From a virus, in the IMG/VR virus record IMGVR_UViG_3300051212_000930, positions 1 to 60,933 of that record: a DNA stretch of 60,933 nucleotides, one strand, 5' to 3'. Below the pieces are notes generated by a model, which had not been told where the DNA came from, ran no database searches, and worked only from the letters and a program-made list of their open reading frames with translations. Shown piece after piece: positions 10,106-17,546 of this stretch (position 1 is the stretch's first letter; each line of letters opens with the position of its first letter). The position numbers and the translations under genes were made by a program.

Positions 10106-10375
10106 TTATTTTCTTTTAGAATTAGCTTTGGCAATTTCTCTTTCTCTATGTTCCTTAACTTTTTTATTCTCTTCCATCAGTATATCAATAAAAGCCCTTC
10201 TTTCATAAACTGGCATATGTAATATATCAGCGTAGCTAAAATTACCGTGTTTTATGAGAATGTAAAACTCATAAAGTATATCTTTTTTATAAGTCGAGGT
10301 AAGGCCAAAGAAATTTTGAGGTAATCGGAAGTTCACCAAAAAAAAATTCTCCACTTGGCGCTTGGATTGATACAT
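10106..10375 (-). CDS. Downstream tail assembly chaperone ORF (gp51-like), probably made by frameshifting
   Basis: This 89-codon frame overlaps the 3' end of the gp26-like gene by 89 bp in another frame. Its own ATG (10375) has no visible ribosome binding site. From about residue 30 it encodes a helical, charged domain with 'FSYADILHMPVYERRAF' and a Lys/Glu-rich tail, a pattern I associate with small phage hub or tail-chaperone proteins that follow gp26-like genes. A run of nine T on the coding strand (10346-10338) lies in the overlap. A +1 or -2 slip there would join this domain to the upstream protein, giving a product of about 311 residues. Such G/GT-type fusions upstream of the tape measure gene are common in tailed phages. 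Independent initiation at 10375 remains possible. Confidence 0.65.
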   Translation of the reverse strand: MYQSKRQVENFFLVNFRLPQNFFGLTSTYKKDILYEFYILIKHGNFSYADILHMPVYERRAFIDILMEENKKVKEHREREIAKANSKRK

Positions 10376-11042
10376 TAAGATCTAAACCTGGTTCATTATC
10401 ATTAATGTACTTTCTAAGTGCACCAGAATCACCCACTGGCATCTGGTCAATAAATGATTGAATTTGACCTCTGTCTCTTACACCATCAATTTCTGTAACC
10501 TGAGCGGTTAATCTCATAGTTAATAATTGTGAGATGGCATTTTGACCAAGTTTTTTTCTTCTCGCTTCATCTTCTTTAACCAATTTATCATCTTCATCGG
10601 CTGTTAAATATTTAAACTTAACTTTCTTTTTACTTCTTGGTAAGAAGAAATCACATTCACCGTTTTCATCTGGATTAACAGAAATTTCTTTGGCTTGGAA
10701 TTGACTGATATCGATTTCAGTTTCAAATCTTTCCCCAGTCTTCGGATCAGATAATTCAACTGGATACATTTCACCATAACCCGTTGCTCTTAAAAAGAAT
10801 AATATTGCGTTTTTATCACCAGAAAGCATTTGACCAGCTTTTAAATCTTGGTCGATTACTTTCTTATCCAACAAAACATCAATCACTTTACCACTCTGTA
10901 AAAGATTTGGTGATGTTAAAATATTTTCGTCTGCGGCTGTTAGGTATGCTACTTTAACAGTTGATTTTTTATTTTTGTAAAATTTACCTTGCGAAGGCAA
11001 AGAAATCACGTCATGCGCTGGTTCCATAAATGAATTATCCAT
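10287..11042 (-). CDS. T4 gp26-like baseplate/tail assembly protein
   Basis: This 251-residue protein has the N-terminal signature of the T4 baseplate family that includes gp26: 'ISLPSQGKFYKN', then 'VAYLTAADENILTSPNLLQSG', then a segment reading 'DKNAILFFLRATGYGEMYP'. The middle part (about 110-165) is beta-rich and acidic. The end, from about residue 230, is read over a U9 tract that also opens the frame of the downstream chaperone ORF. T4 gp26 was long called a hub component; a chaperone role is more consistent with the overlapping gene pair here. An ATG 30 bp into a short divergent promoter region is the start. Family assignment is fairly firm, exact role less so. Confidence 0.72.
   Translation of the reverse strand: MDNSFMEPAHDVISLPSQGKFYKNKKSTVKVAYLTAADENILTSPNLLQSGKVIDVLLDKKVIDQDLKAGQMLSGDKNAILFFLRATGYGEMYPVELSDPKTGERFETEIDISQFQAKEISVNPDENGECDFFLPRSKKKVKFKYLTADEDDKLVKEDEARRKKLGQNAISQLLTMRLTAQVTEIDGVRDRGQIQSFIDQMPVGDSGALRKYINDNEPGLDLNVSIQAPSGEFFFGELPITSKFLWPYLDL
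10338..10346 (-). other. Candidate programmed frameshift site (T9 tract)
   Basis: On the coding strand the zero frame reads GAA TTT TTT TTT GGT (codons 232-236 of the gp26-like gene). The downstream ORF is in the frame reached by a +1 or -2 slip. Nine consecutive T allow re-pairing of tRNA-Phe without mismatch. Confidence 0.55.
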
Positions 11043-11161
11043 ATAATAATTTTTTTTGTTTTTTAATTATAATCTATTCTTAAATAGTGTAAACTATCTT
11101 TTTTTTATTTTTTACCGTTTACTTGAGATTTTACGGTAATTATAGTTAATAATAGAACAAT

Positions 11162-11563
11162 ATGGCTAAAAAGAAAAGTAAAATCGGTAAAATGTTTAAA
11201 AAAATGAATGGTACATCAAGTCTTGAGACAACCTTTGGTGAATTACTAACTTCGATGGGTGTGTCATTCGAACCACATTTTATCTTTAAAAATAGGGAAT
11301 ATGATTTTTTATTAACCGATTACAACATATTGGTTGAAACCCATGGGTGTTTTTTTCATTGCTGTAAAACGCACAACCCAGAACCAAAATATGCTTTCCA
11401 AAGAAAAAATTTAAAAAACGATCAATACAAAGTTAAAATTGTAAAGTTTGATAGGACTTACACTTTGTTGGTGATTTGGGAACACGAAATGAATGAAATT
11501 AAAAAGGTTAAAAAAAAGATAAATGAGTTTATCATCAAATACGGAAACGTACTTAACGGATAA
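11162..11563 (+). CDS. Vsr-like / DUF559-type small endonuclease
   Basis: This 133-residue protein matches the very-short-patch-repair endonuclease fold, a PD-(D/E)XK relative. It has 'SSLETTFGELLTSMGVSFE' at the front, the core 'REYDFLL' followed by 'ILVETHGCFFHCC', a basic segment 'RKNLKNDQYKVKIV', and 'LLVIWEHEM' where Vsr proteins have their late conserved Trp-Glu-His strand. Family members nick or cut DNA at mismatches or defined sites. The gene is plus-strand and alone among minus-strand tail genes, with a convergent terminator to its right. That placement resembles free-standing phage endonucleases which move on their own, although a repair or recombination role is equally possible. 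Confidence 0.72.
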   Translation: MAKKKSKIGKMFKKMNGTSSLETTFGELLTSMGVSFEPHFIFKNREYDFLLTDYNILVETHGCFFHCCKTHNPEPKYAFQRKNLKNDQYKVKIVKFDRTYTLLVIWEHEMNEIKKVKKKINEFIIKYGNVLNG

Positions 11564-11570
11564 AAAAAAG

Positions 11571-11605
11571 ACCCGACTGCTGATCTTACGGTAAGCAAAT
11601 CGGGT
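11571..11605 (-). terminator. Terminator of the tail tube gene, between convergent genes
   Basis: ACCCGA at 11571-11576 pairs with TCGGGT at 11600-11605, with a further inner stem around TTACGGTAA. On the minus strand the stem is followed by a run of eight T after one C. It lies 25 bp past the tail tube stop codon and just after the Vsr-like gene, and may also stop plus-strand transcription. Confidence 0.65.
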
Positions 11606-11629
11606 ACTGTTATTATCTTTATTACAAAA

Positions 11630-12118
11630 TTAGTATACCAAGATACATCTATCTGGTCTAAGAGTAGCTGTGATTTCAGCAATATCTTCTGCACTGTAAT
11701 CCAATGAACCAAAGTCAACGTTGGTCAAGAATGTTCCCTGAAGGATCCATTTTTCAACAACAACACCAGTTGGGTCTAACATCTCAAGTTCGATGTCTTT
11801 CTTATAACCAGCTGCGTAACCCATACGACCTGTAACAGATTCGGCGTGTAGACGAACCCACTCCATTAACGCTTGAGCGGCTGATGGCCCAATAGGGTCT
11901 TTAAATGTAACGTCAATAGATTCCCAGTTAAATCTACCAGCCACATAAGTTGATGTATTCAAAAACGGGATTTCAACTTCACCAATGGTGATTTTAGGTC
12001 TTGACGTTGAAATTACAAACCATTCGTTAATACCCAATGAACTTGGAAATCTTAGGATAAACCTGTTTTGTTTCTTTGGTTCGTAAGGTACAGGCATTTT
12101 CATTAATAAGTTCGCCAT
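11630..12118 (-). CDS. 19: Tail tube protein (T4 gp19-like)
   Basis: This 162-residue protein has the size (T4 gp19 is about 163) and pattern of the tail tube family. It opens with 'PYEPKKQNRFILRFP', continues with 'PKITIGEVEIPFLNTSTYVAGR' split over the first beta strands, then 'WESIDVTFKDPIGPSAAQAL' and a C-terminal 'LDYSAEDIAEITATLRPDRC'. The product stacks in hexameric rings inside the sheath and forms the channel for DNA. It lies downstream of the sheath gene, as in T4, but has its own late-type promoter (12155-12162) and terminator, consistent with the high dose needed. Confidence 0.93.
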   Translation of the reverse strand: MANLLMKMPVPYEPKKQNRFILRFPSSLGINEWFVISTSRPKITIGEVEIPFLNTSTYVAGRFNWESIDVTFKDPIGPSAAQALMEWVRLHAESVTGRMGYAAGYKKDIELEMLDPTGVVVEKWILQGTFLTNVDFGSLDYSAEDIAEITATLRPDRCILVY

Positions 12119-12154
12119 AATTTTCTATTTTTTTTTAATTGATTATTTCTTTTA

Positions 12155-12162
12155 TATAAATA
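12155..12162 (-). promoter_or_regulatory. Late-type promoter motif of the tail tube gene
   Basis: The coding strand reads AGATATTTATATAAAAG, 37 nt upstream of the ATG at 12118. It matches the shared TATTTATA motif and is placed where a -10 element would give a short leader. Confidence 0.5.
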
Positions 12163-12236
12163 TCTGGTAAAATCGCTTTGTTCAGATACTTTTTTATTTT
12201 ACAATAAATAGTTGAAAAAAAAATTTTTGTAAACAC

Positions 12237-12267
12237 TTGACTTTATCATTTTTTTTCCTTACTATTG
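12237..12267 (+). promoter_or_regulatory. Bacteroidetes-type promoter, plus strand, in a gene-free gap
   Basis: TTG (12237-12239), exactly 20 nt, then TACTATTG (12260-12267). The block TTGACTTTAT is shared with the promoter at 16998. No plus-strand gene lies downstream, only the terminator at 12433-12455. Confidence 0.5.
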
Positions 12268-12269
12268 AA

Positions 12270-12460
12270 TAGGGCCTTTTATATAAAAGGTACTTTTAAT
12301 ACATACTATATACATAAATAGTTAACAATATTAATAAATAATAGATAAATAATAAAATGTATAATGGTACTCTTATATAAAAGGAACTTATGATATAAGG
12401 TACTGTGCAATTTTTAAAATTGGTACATAAAAAAAGGGCTCTACTCGAGCCCTTTTAAAT
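12270..12460 (+). ncRNA. Candidate small RNA between tail sheath and tail tube genes
   Basis: A promoter at 12237-12267 and a terminator at 12433-12455 would delimit a plus-strand transcript of about 190 nt with no open frame of useful length. It contains the palindrome CCTTTTATATAAAAGG near its 5' end, a second copy of TTATATAAAAGG at 12372-12384, a hairpin CAATTTTTAAAATTG, and several GGTAC blocks. The whole gap 12119-12474 (355 bp) otherwise holds only the tube gene's leader and late promoter. The RNA is inference from flanking signals; spacer DNA or an origin-like element are alternatives. Confidence 0.35.
12433..12455. terminator. Bidirectional terminator beside the tail sheath gene
   Basis: A 9-bp perfect stem (AAAGGGCTC / GAGCCCTTT) with loop TACTC has a T-run on both strands: seven T on the minus strand, TTTT on the plus strand. 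It lies 20 bp beyond the sheath stop codon and can also end the candidate small RNA. Confidence 0.85.
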
Positions 12461-12474
12461 TTATTCTATTTTTA

Positions 12475-15400
12475 TTAGATATTATCGAATGATACGCTTG
12501 TTGGTGTAACCACGAATTCCAATTCGATGAATTCCAATGTTGGTGTTGGCTTAAGGAAGATTTTACCTCTAAGTGTGTTTCTATCGTTATCCTCAACTTC
12601 ATTCACCAATGAAACTCTAAAGTCGGTTAAACCTCTTTCTTTTCTGATGTTATCCAAGATTGGATTAACAAGTGATAAGAATTGACTTCTAACCTGTGCA
12701 TCATTTGGATCGAACAATAATCTGTTTGCTACCGCTACAATTAATTTTCTTGCTTGTAACAATAATCTTCTGATGTTTAATCTGTTCAATGCACTATCTC
12801 TCAATTGAAGGTTTCTGTTACCCCAAATTACATTTCCTACGTCAGAGAATGTGGCGATAGGGTTAATTCTACCTGGGTAAAGAATGTCTCTACTTTCTTG
12901 ATCTAATGCGATACGAGCTCTGATACAGTTAACAATACCTCTATTGTAACCTGCGGTTGCAAACCAAGGATGTGCTACATTATCAGTGAAGGCTAAGTTT
13001 CTTACAACCTCAGCAGTTGGTGGGATGTAAAGATTAGCGTTATTCTCGGTATCTGAAATTTGAATCCATGGGTAGTAAACCGCAGTATAGTTAGAATCAA
13101 TTTCTGTTGTTTCCAATTCATCAATGATATCATTAGGGAATAACCAATCTTCTGTGTTAGCAGCGTTGTTATTACCAATTAACTTGATATCAGGTAAAGT
13201 TGGTAAGTAAATTGAGTCTAATCTTTTCTCTTCAACAATTTCAATGGTATCTCTAACTAATTCTGTGTTATTAAGTATGTCAATACCTGGTGTTGCTAAA
13301 ATATTGATTACAGTTTGTTCTGGATTTTCAAATGTTTTAACACCATACAAGTATGAGTAATAATCTGAAGTACCAAACAAGTCACCGTATTCAACACTTG
13401 TAAATGTATCGAATCCAGCAGCTACGAAACCGTTTCTACCAATTTTATAGTCATCACCGTTTGTTCTTTGTTCTCTGTAAATATCCCAACCATCAAATCC
13501 ACCAGACAATAAAGCTGTGAATTTTCTTGTTTTAATGTCATGATATGGATGAGTTAATGTTGAAGCAATTACAACTGGATCAACAAAAGTACCAACACCA
13601 GCTGCAAATACATTGTTTCCGTTTGTATCCACAATTGTTCCCGCATTGATATCCAAGTGGAAACCTTTGGTTTTAGTTGTCCAATCTAAACCATCATTGT
13701 AAGCATTATCACCAGTTAAAGAAACTTTACCCTTGAATTGTAATAAATCAGCATCAAAACCATACTCAAGATCAGTAAAACCTAAGTAAATTTTTCTAAC
13801 TTTATCACCAAGTGAATATATTGGTGTTGAAAATGGTGGATTTACAATTAATTCACCTGGAGCGTAGTATTTTGTTTTGTAAGATAATTCAGGTACACCG
13901 CAGAAATCAGCTTCGGTTGAACCTGTTCCAAATGTTCTAAACTCGTAACCCTCAAAACCAGACGCAACAGCATCAATTGGAGCATTTTCAGCCATTTCAA
14001 CAACCACATAAGAACTTCTTAGTGGGTATTTGTTATCAATAGTACCAATTCTTCTACCAATGTAATTATCTTGCGACTCGTCCATAGATACAGATAAAAA
14101 TCTTTCAAGGAAGAATGGGTTCTTATCACTATCAGCAAAAGCTCTAATATAAACATCAAATGTTTTTCTGTCTAAATCAACATTACCAATTGAAATTTTA
14201 ATATCTGTATTAGCGTTTGTACCATCAGAAATAGATATGAATCTAAATAATCTTTGTGGTAAACCACCTCTTAATTCAGACACAAAGAATGGTGTTGCTG
14301 GTGATTGGAATTGAAACTTCATATGATCCCAAGTATTGATTGGTATCAAATCGAAGTGCAAACCTTTAATTTCATTAAAGTTCCAACCTTTCTTTATAAC
14401 AGAATCGTAAACTTCCTCAACAAACAAGAAAGCATCTTTATCAAAAGCTTGAGTACCCAAAACATTTTTGATATAGTTTTTCTTGGTTTTATCTAGTGAA
14501 ACGGTATATGAAAAATTCGTACCACCAGTAGTTGTACCAGTAATATCAAAAGTTGCATATGGGTTAGTTAGTGCGTTATCGAACTGATCATATGCCACCG
14601 TTGTTGAATCAACATTGTAACCCAATACGTTTGAAATATACTGACCTCTACTTCTTAATGTGGCAACCGTTTTTTTATGGTATTTTTGGTTTGGCGAGCA
14701 AACATAATCATAAACAATCAATTTCATTTTACCCGCATATACCGATGCACTAACACCTGTTATATCATAAGCGAATATCGCAAAAGACGATCCTTCATAC
14801 TGATCACTTACTTCATTAAAGGTAAATTCTTTTATTAAGATATCATCCGTTCTATCAGAAACTGGTATACCAATGGCCAACTCATACGCATCTAAAAAAG
14901 CTGGTGTGGCTGGGCCAGAACCAGTTAATGTTTGAGCGTTTCTATCAGCTACAATAGCTGTCTGTTCTGAACTATCTAAGATACCCCAATAAGATACGTT
15001 ATTTTTATACCAATCTTTTAATGTGTAGTTAATTACATTAAAGAAGTTATAATAAGCCGTATCAAATTTAGTTGTATCTATTCCAGTTAATGTTGATATA
15101 TGATCAACCACTTCAGTTGAAGTACCAGACACTAAAAAAGTACCAGGTTGACTAGTAGGTACATTAACATCAACTGTAAAGTCAAATACATATGTTGTAT
15201 CCGTATATGCTAATGTGTTTTTATTACATGTTCCTAAAGTCCTAATCGCATAACCCATACCAGCATCATAACCAGAAAGACCCAATACTCGGGTTACAAA
15301 TAACTGATTTGATTGACTTAAGTACGATTTTGCAATGTACGGTAATTCATATTTTACGATTTGAGTGTTTCTAAATCTTTCTGGGCTAGTACCACCAAAA

Positions 15401-15567
15401 CTAACTTTAAATTCATCATAATTTCTGATGAAAATAGGTTGGAAGGCAGGCCCTTTCTTTGTTTCACCCACTAATCCTAGGGTTGTAACACCAACTGTCT
15501 CAGTAGTAAATGTTAAATCTTTTTCTGAGGTATAGACACCTGGTGATGCATAAACTTTGTTTGCCAT
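12475..15567 (-). CDS. 18: Tail sheath protein (T4 gp18-like), enlarged
   Basis: This 1030-residue protein begins 'YASPGVYTSEKDLTFTTE' and has 'VGVTTLGLVGETKKGPAF', the classic N-terminus of contractile sheath proteins. The C-terminal part has the sheath core: 'PWFATAGYNRGIVNCIRAR', 'QESRDILYPGRINPIATF', 'NRNLQLRDSALNRLNIRRLL' and a final beta strand used to link subunits. It is larger than T4 gp18 (659 residues). The extra length sits in the middle and presumably forms surface domains. Sheath contraction drives the tube through the envelope. The gene is monocistronic, with a promoter-like motif upstream (15608-15615) and a strong terminator. Confidence 0.95.
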   Translation of the reverse strand: MANKVYASPGVYTSEKDLTFTTETVGVTTLGLVGETKKGPAFQPIFIRNYDEFKVSFGGTSPERFRNTQIVKYELPYIAKSYLSQSNQLFVTRVLGLSGYDAGMGYAIRTLGTCNKNTLAYTDTTYVFDFTVDVNVPTSQPGTFLVSGTSTEVVDHISTLTGIDTTKFDTAYYNFFNVINYTLKDWYKNNVSYWGILDSSEQTAIVADRNAQTLTGSGPATPAFLDAYELAIGIPVSDRTDDILIKEFTFNEVSDQYEGSSFAIFAYDITGVSASVYAGKMKLIVYDYVCSPNQKYHKKTVATLRSRGQYISNVLGYNVDSTTVAYDQFDNALTNPYATFDITGTTTGGTNFSYTVSLDKTKKNYIKNVLGTQAFDKDAFLFVEEVYDSVIKKGWNFNEIKGLHFDLIPINTWDHMKFQFQSPATPFFVSELRGGLPQRLFRFISISDGTNANTDIKISIGNVDLDRKTFDVYIRAFADSDKNPFFLERFLSVSMDESQDNYIGRRIGTIDNKYPLRSSYVVVEMAENAPIDAVASGFEGYEFRTFGTGSTEADFCGVPELSYKTKYYAPGELIVNPPFSTPIYSLGDKVRKIYLGFTDLEYGFDADLLQFKGKVSLTGDNAYNDGLDWTTKTKGFHLDINAGTIVDTNGNNVFAAGVGTFVDPVVIASTLTHPYHDIKTRKFTALLSGGFDGWDIYREQRTNGDDYKIGRNGFVAAGFDTFTSVEYGDLFGTSDYYSYLYGVKTFENPEQTVINILATPGIDILNNTELVRDTIEIVEEKRLDSIYLPTLPDIKLIGNNNAANTEDWLFPNDIIDELETTEIDSNYTAVYYPWIQISDTENNANLYIPPTAEVVRNLAFTDNVAHPWFATAGYNRGIVNCIRARIALDQESRDILYPGRINPIATFSDVGNVIWGNRNLQLRDSALNRLNIRRLLLQARKLIVAVANRLLFDPNDAQVRSQFLSLVNPILDNIRKERGLTDFRVSLVNEVEDNDRNTLRGKIFLKPTPTLEFIELEFVVTPTSVSFDNI

Positions 15568-15607
15568 ATTTGTTTAATTTTAATTTTTTTATTTACCTTT
15601 TACTTAC

Positions 15608-15615
15608 AATAAATA
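15608..15615 (-). promoter_or_regulatory. Late-type promoter motif of the tail sheath gene
   Basis: The coding strand reads GAGATATTTATTG, 41 nt upstream of the sheath ATG at 15567. It differs from TATTTATA only in the last base. Confidence 0.4.
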
Positions 15616-15672
15616 TCTCTGATTTTTTCAAAAAACAAGAAATACTATTTACTTTTTAAATTATTTTACGAG

Positions 15673-16440
15673 TTACTGCTTTTCAACAACCGTAAATGTT
15701 CTACTTATCGCTGGAGTTACTTCAAAATCATCTGGATCAAGAATAAAACCTTGTAACATAAACGAATAAAGCTGTACATAAAACCTTTTATTGTCTAAGT
15801 CCGTGATTTGACTTTCATCTGATGTATCCTCCAAAATAATTGGTATGTAATGACCATTTACAACAGCATATGCTTGTCGACTTTGAAAATGCTTAAAAAC
15901 TATTGAATTGAATTTATTTAGATCCTGTTGTCTGTAAGCAAAAATTCTAACATCGTAATTAATGTCAATTGGGATTGGTTGTGGTATTTTGTAAATATCA
16001 ACACCCTTTCGATTTCCATCCCAAGTTGGTACTTCTGAATAAATAAAGGACTTACCTTGTGGTATATTATATATCAAAGAAGGGTTTGTACCTGGTTTAG
16101 TGTCAGGTTGTCTAACTATATTAACAAAAGGTATTTTAATATTTTTATATTCATCTGAAAAATTCCATGTTTTTGAAAACTCAGTCCATTTTTGAATACC
16201 CATCATAAAAACTGGTACTCTATCACCGTTTAAGGTTAAAGCCATATTTTCAGTTACAAAATTTTTAAAACCAGAGTCTAAATCAATATGTAAAACCCCC
16301 TTTGGTAAATACGTATCTTTGTCTGTTATCATATCCTTCATATTTTCAGCGGCACCGCTTTCCATTATGTAAGGGTATTCAATATTAGATCTGTCTCTTG
16401 ATATGTTTACTTTTTTCTTATATGAACCAGGTAATGCCAT
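15673..16440 (-). CDS. Probable tail completion / sheath terminator protein (T4 gp15-like)
   Basis: This protein has 255 residues from ATG 16440 ('MALPGSYKKKVN'). An upstream in-frame ATG at 16470 would overlap the previous gene by 29 bp, whereas 16440 starts 1 bp after that gene's stop, so 16440 is preferred. The protein is beta-rich with a central 'PIPIDINYDVRIFAYRQQDL' and 'FYVQLYSFMLQGFILDPDDF' near the end. T4 gp15 has 272 residues and lies between genes 14 and 18, as this one does. In T4 it caps tube and sheath and joins them to the head. Assignment is from size and gene order more than from motifs. Confidence 0.6.
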   Translation of the reverse strand: MALPGSYKKKVNISRDRSNIEYPYIMESGAAENMKDMITDKDTYLPKGVLHIDLDSGFKNFVTENMALTLNGDRVPVFMMGIQKWTEFSKTWNFSDEYKNIKIPFVNIVRQPDTKPGTNPSLIYNIPQGKSFIYSEVPTWDGNRKGVDIYKIPQPIPIDINYDVRIFAYRQQDLNKFNSIVFKHFQSRQAYAVVNGHYIPIILEDTSDESQITDLDNKRFYVQLYSFMLQGFILDPDDFEVTPAISRTFTVVEKQ

Positions 16441-16441
16441 A

Positions 16442-16960
16442 TTAAATTCCGTTAAATTGATCTGGATCAACAGTTACACAGCTAATTGTTCTATAATAAC
16501 TTTTATAACCAAATTGAGTGTGTGCGTTATCCGAGTTTATTTTACCATCATCAAATACCTCAAAGTACTTTAAATTGTTTTCCCTATCAGAGTATCCGAC
16601 TATATCACCATAACTAATATCAACGCCTTTATCAATTAATTGCTTATTTAAAATAGTAAACGATAAATTACCATATTCTTGGTATCGCAATCTACCCTCA
16701 CCATAAGATTTGTTTTCAGCTTGCTCTAATGACAATAAAACTTTTAACTCGACTGGGGGTAAAAATCTGATTTCACGAGATTCACTTTCACCGTAAACAT
16801 CTTCATTATTACTGTTAACCTTATCTATTCTATATAAAACAACAGTAAAATTAGCATCTTCCTCAATAACCTCTCTCGCCATATCCAACTCCAACTCAAA
16901 GTCTTTTTCGTCATAAAATCGCGATAATCGGGTTATTGGTATCCTATTCTTACGTTCCAT
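16442..16960 (-). CDS. 14: Neck protein (T4 gp14-like)
   Basis: This 172-residue protein matches the head-tail connector family of T4 gp14. The front is a charged helix, followed by 'VVLYRIDKVNSNNEDVYGE', a 'REIRFLPPVELKVLLSLEQ' strand region, 'YGNLSFTILNKQL' and 'GVDISYGDIVGYSDRENN'. In T4 the product forms a ring below gp13 that gates the DNA exit. It is the first gene of the minus-strand tail operon and is followed directly by the gp15-like gene. T4 gp14 is longer (about 256 residues). The partner gp13-like gene is 3.5 kb away on the other strand. Confidence 0.7.
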   Translation of the reverse strand: MERKNRIPITRLSRFYDEKDFELELDMAREVIEEDANFTVVLYRIDKVNSNNEDVYGESESREIRFLPPVELKVLLSLEQAENKSYGEGRLRYQEYGNLSFTILNKQLIDKGVDISYGDIVGYSDRENNLKYFEVFDDGKINSDNAHTQFGYKSYYRTISCVTVDPDQFNGI

Positions 16961-16971
16961 ATTATTTTTAT

Positions 16972-16979
16972 TATAAATA
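16972..16979 (-). promoter_or_regulatory. Late-type promoter motif of the gp14-gp15 operon
   Basis: The coding strand reads GACTATTTATAAT, 12 nt upstream of the ATG at 16960. On the plus strand the same site reads TATAAATA, the T4 late consensus, but the plus-strand gene at 17041 has its own host-type promoter. Confidence 0.4.
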
Positions 16980-16997
16980 GTCTAAACAAACCCTATA

Positions 16998-17028
16998 TTG
17001 ACTTTATGGAAAATAATTACTATTATTG
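16998..17028 (+). promoter_or_regulatory. Bacteroidetes-type promoter of the helicase operon
   Basis: TTG (16998-17000), exactly 20 nt, TATTATTG (17021-17028), then the ATG at 17041. It starts with TTGACTTTAT like the site at 12237. The very short leader leaves no room for a ribosome binding site. Confidence 0.55.
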
Positions 17029-17040
17029 TCATAAAAAAAA

Positions 17041-17544
17041 ATGAGAGATCATATATTAGAATATTGTTCCGTTGATATATTAGAGGAACACATGTTTTTA
17101 GATGTTATCTTTGATAACGCTTTACTTGGAGTTTGCTATACAATGGAAGATGGGTTTATTCCAGCTTATGATATTGACTTAGTTATTGATAAAATCACCG
17201 AAAATGATAATCTAACGTATCAAGAAGCTCTTAATTTTTTTAATAATAATATTTTAGAGGCTTATCCAATGATATCTTTTATAAAGAAAAGTGATGAGTC
17301 CGAAGAAGAATTATCGGATTATAATAAAGAAATGCTATTTTTACCAGATTATAACAAAAATACGCTTGTTGGTGTGAAAATACAACAAGATAGAAATGTA
17401 ATCGCTGTTTATGATGATTTTATGTGTATTCAATCATTAATTGATGAAGGTCTGACGGAAGAAGATGCTATTGAACATTTTGAGTACAACACTCGAGGTT
17501 CATATGTAGGAGAAAACACACCTGCGTTTTTAACAATGTTTTAA
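17041..17544 (+). CDS. Small acidic protein with an internal duplication, function unknown
   Basis: This 167-residue acidic protein is not recognised. It appears to consist of two related halves. In each, a 'GV' strand and a Tyr-Asp pair are followed by a helical acidic segment: 'YDIDLVIDKITENDNLTYQE' in the first half, 'YDDFMCIQSLIDEGLTEEDA' in the second, each followed by a phenylalanine-rich helix and an aromatic ending. It ends 2 bp before the helicase gene and shares its promoter, so it may be an early protein acting in the same step. A DNA-mimic or inhibitor role is possible from the acidity but is only a guess. Confidence 0.7.
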   Translation: MRDHILEYCSVDILEEHMFLDVIFDNALLGVCYTMEDGFIPAYDIDLVIDKITENDNLTYQEALNFFNNNILEAYPMISFIKKSDESEEELSDYNKEMLFLPDYNKNTLVGVKIQQDRNVIAVYDDFMCIQSLIDEGLTEEDAIEHFEYNTRGSYVGENTPAFLTMF

Positions 17545-17546
17545 AA

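Noticed and set aside
16441-16470. Start of the gp15-like gene at 16470
   Set aside because: Would overlap the gp14-like gene by 29 bp and adds residues that look like its translated tail; ATG 16440 sits just after that gene's stop.
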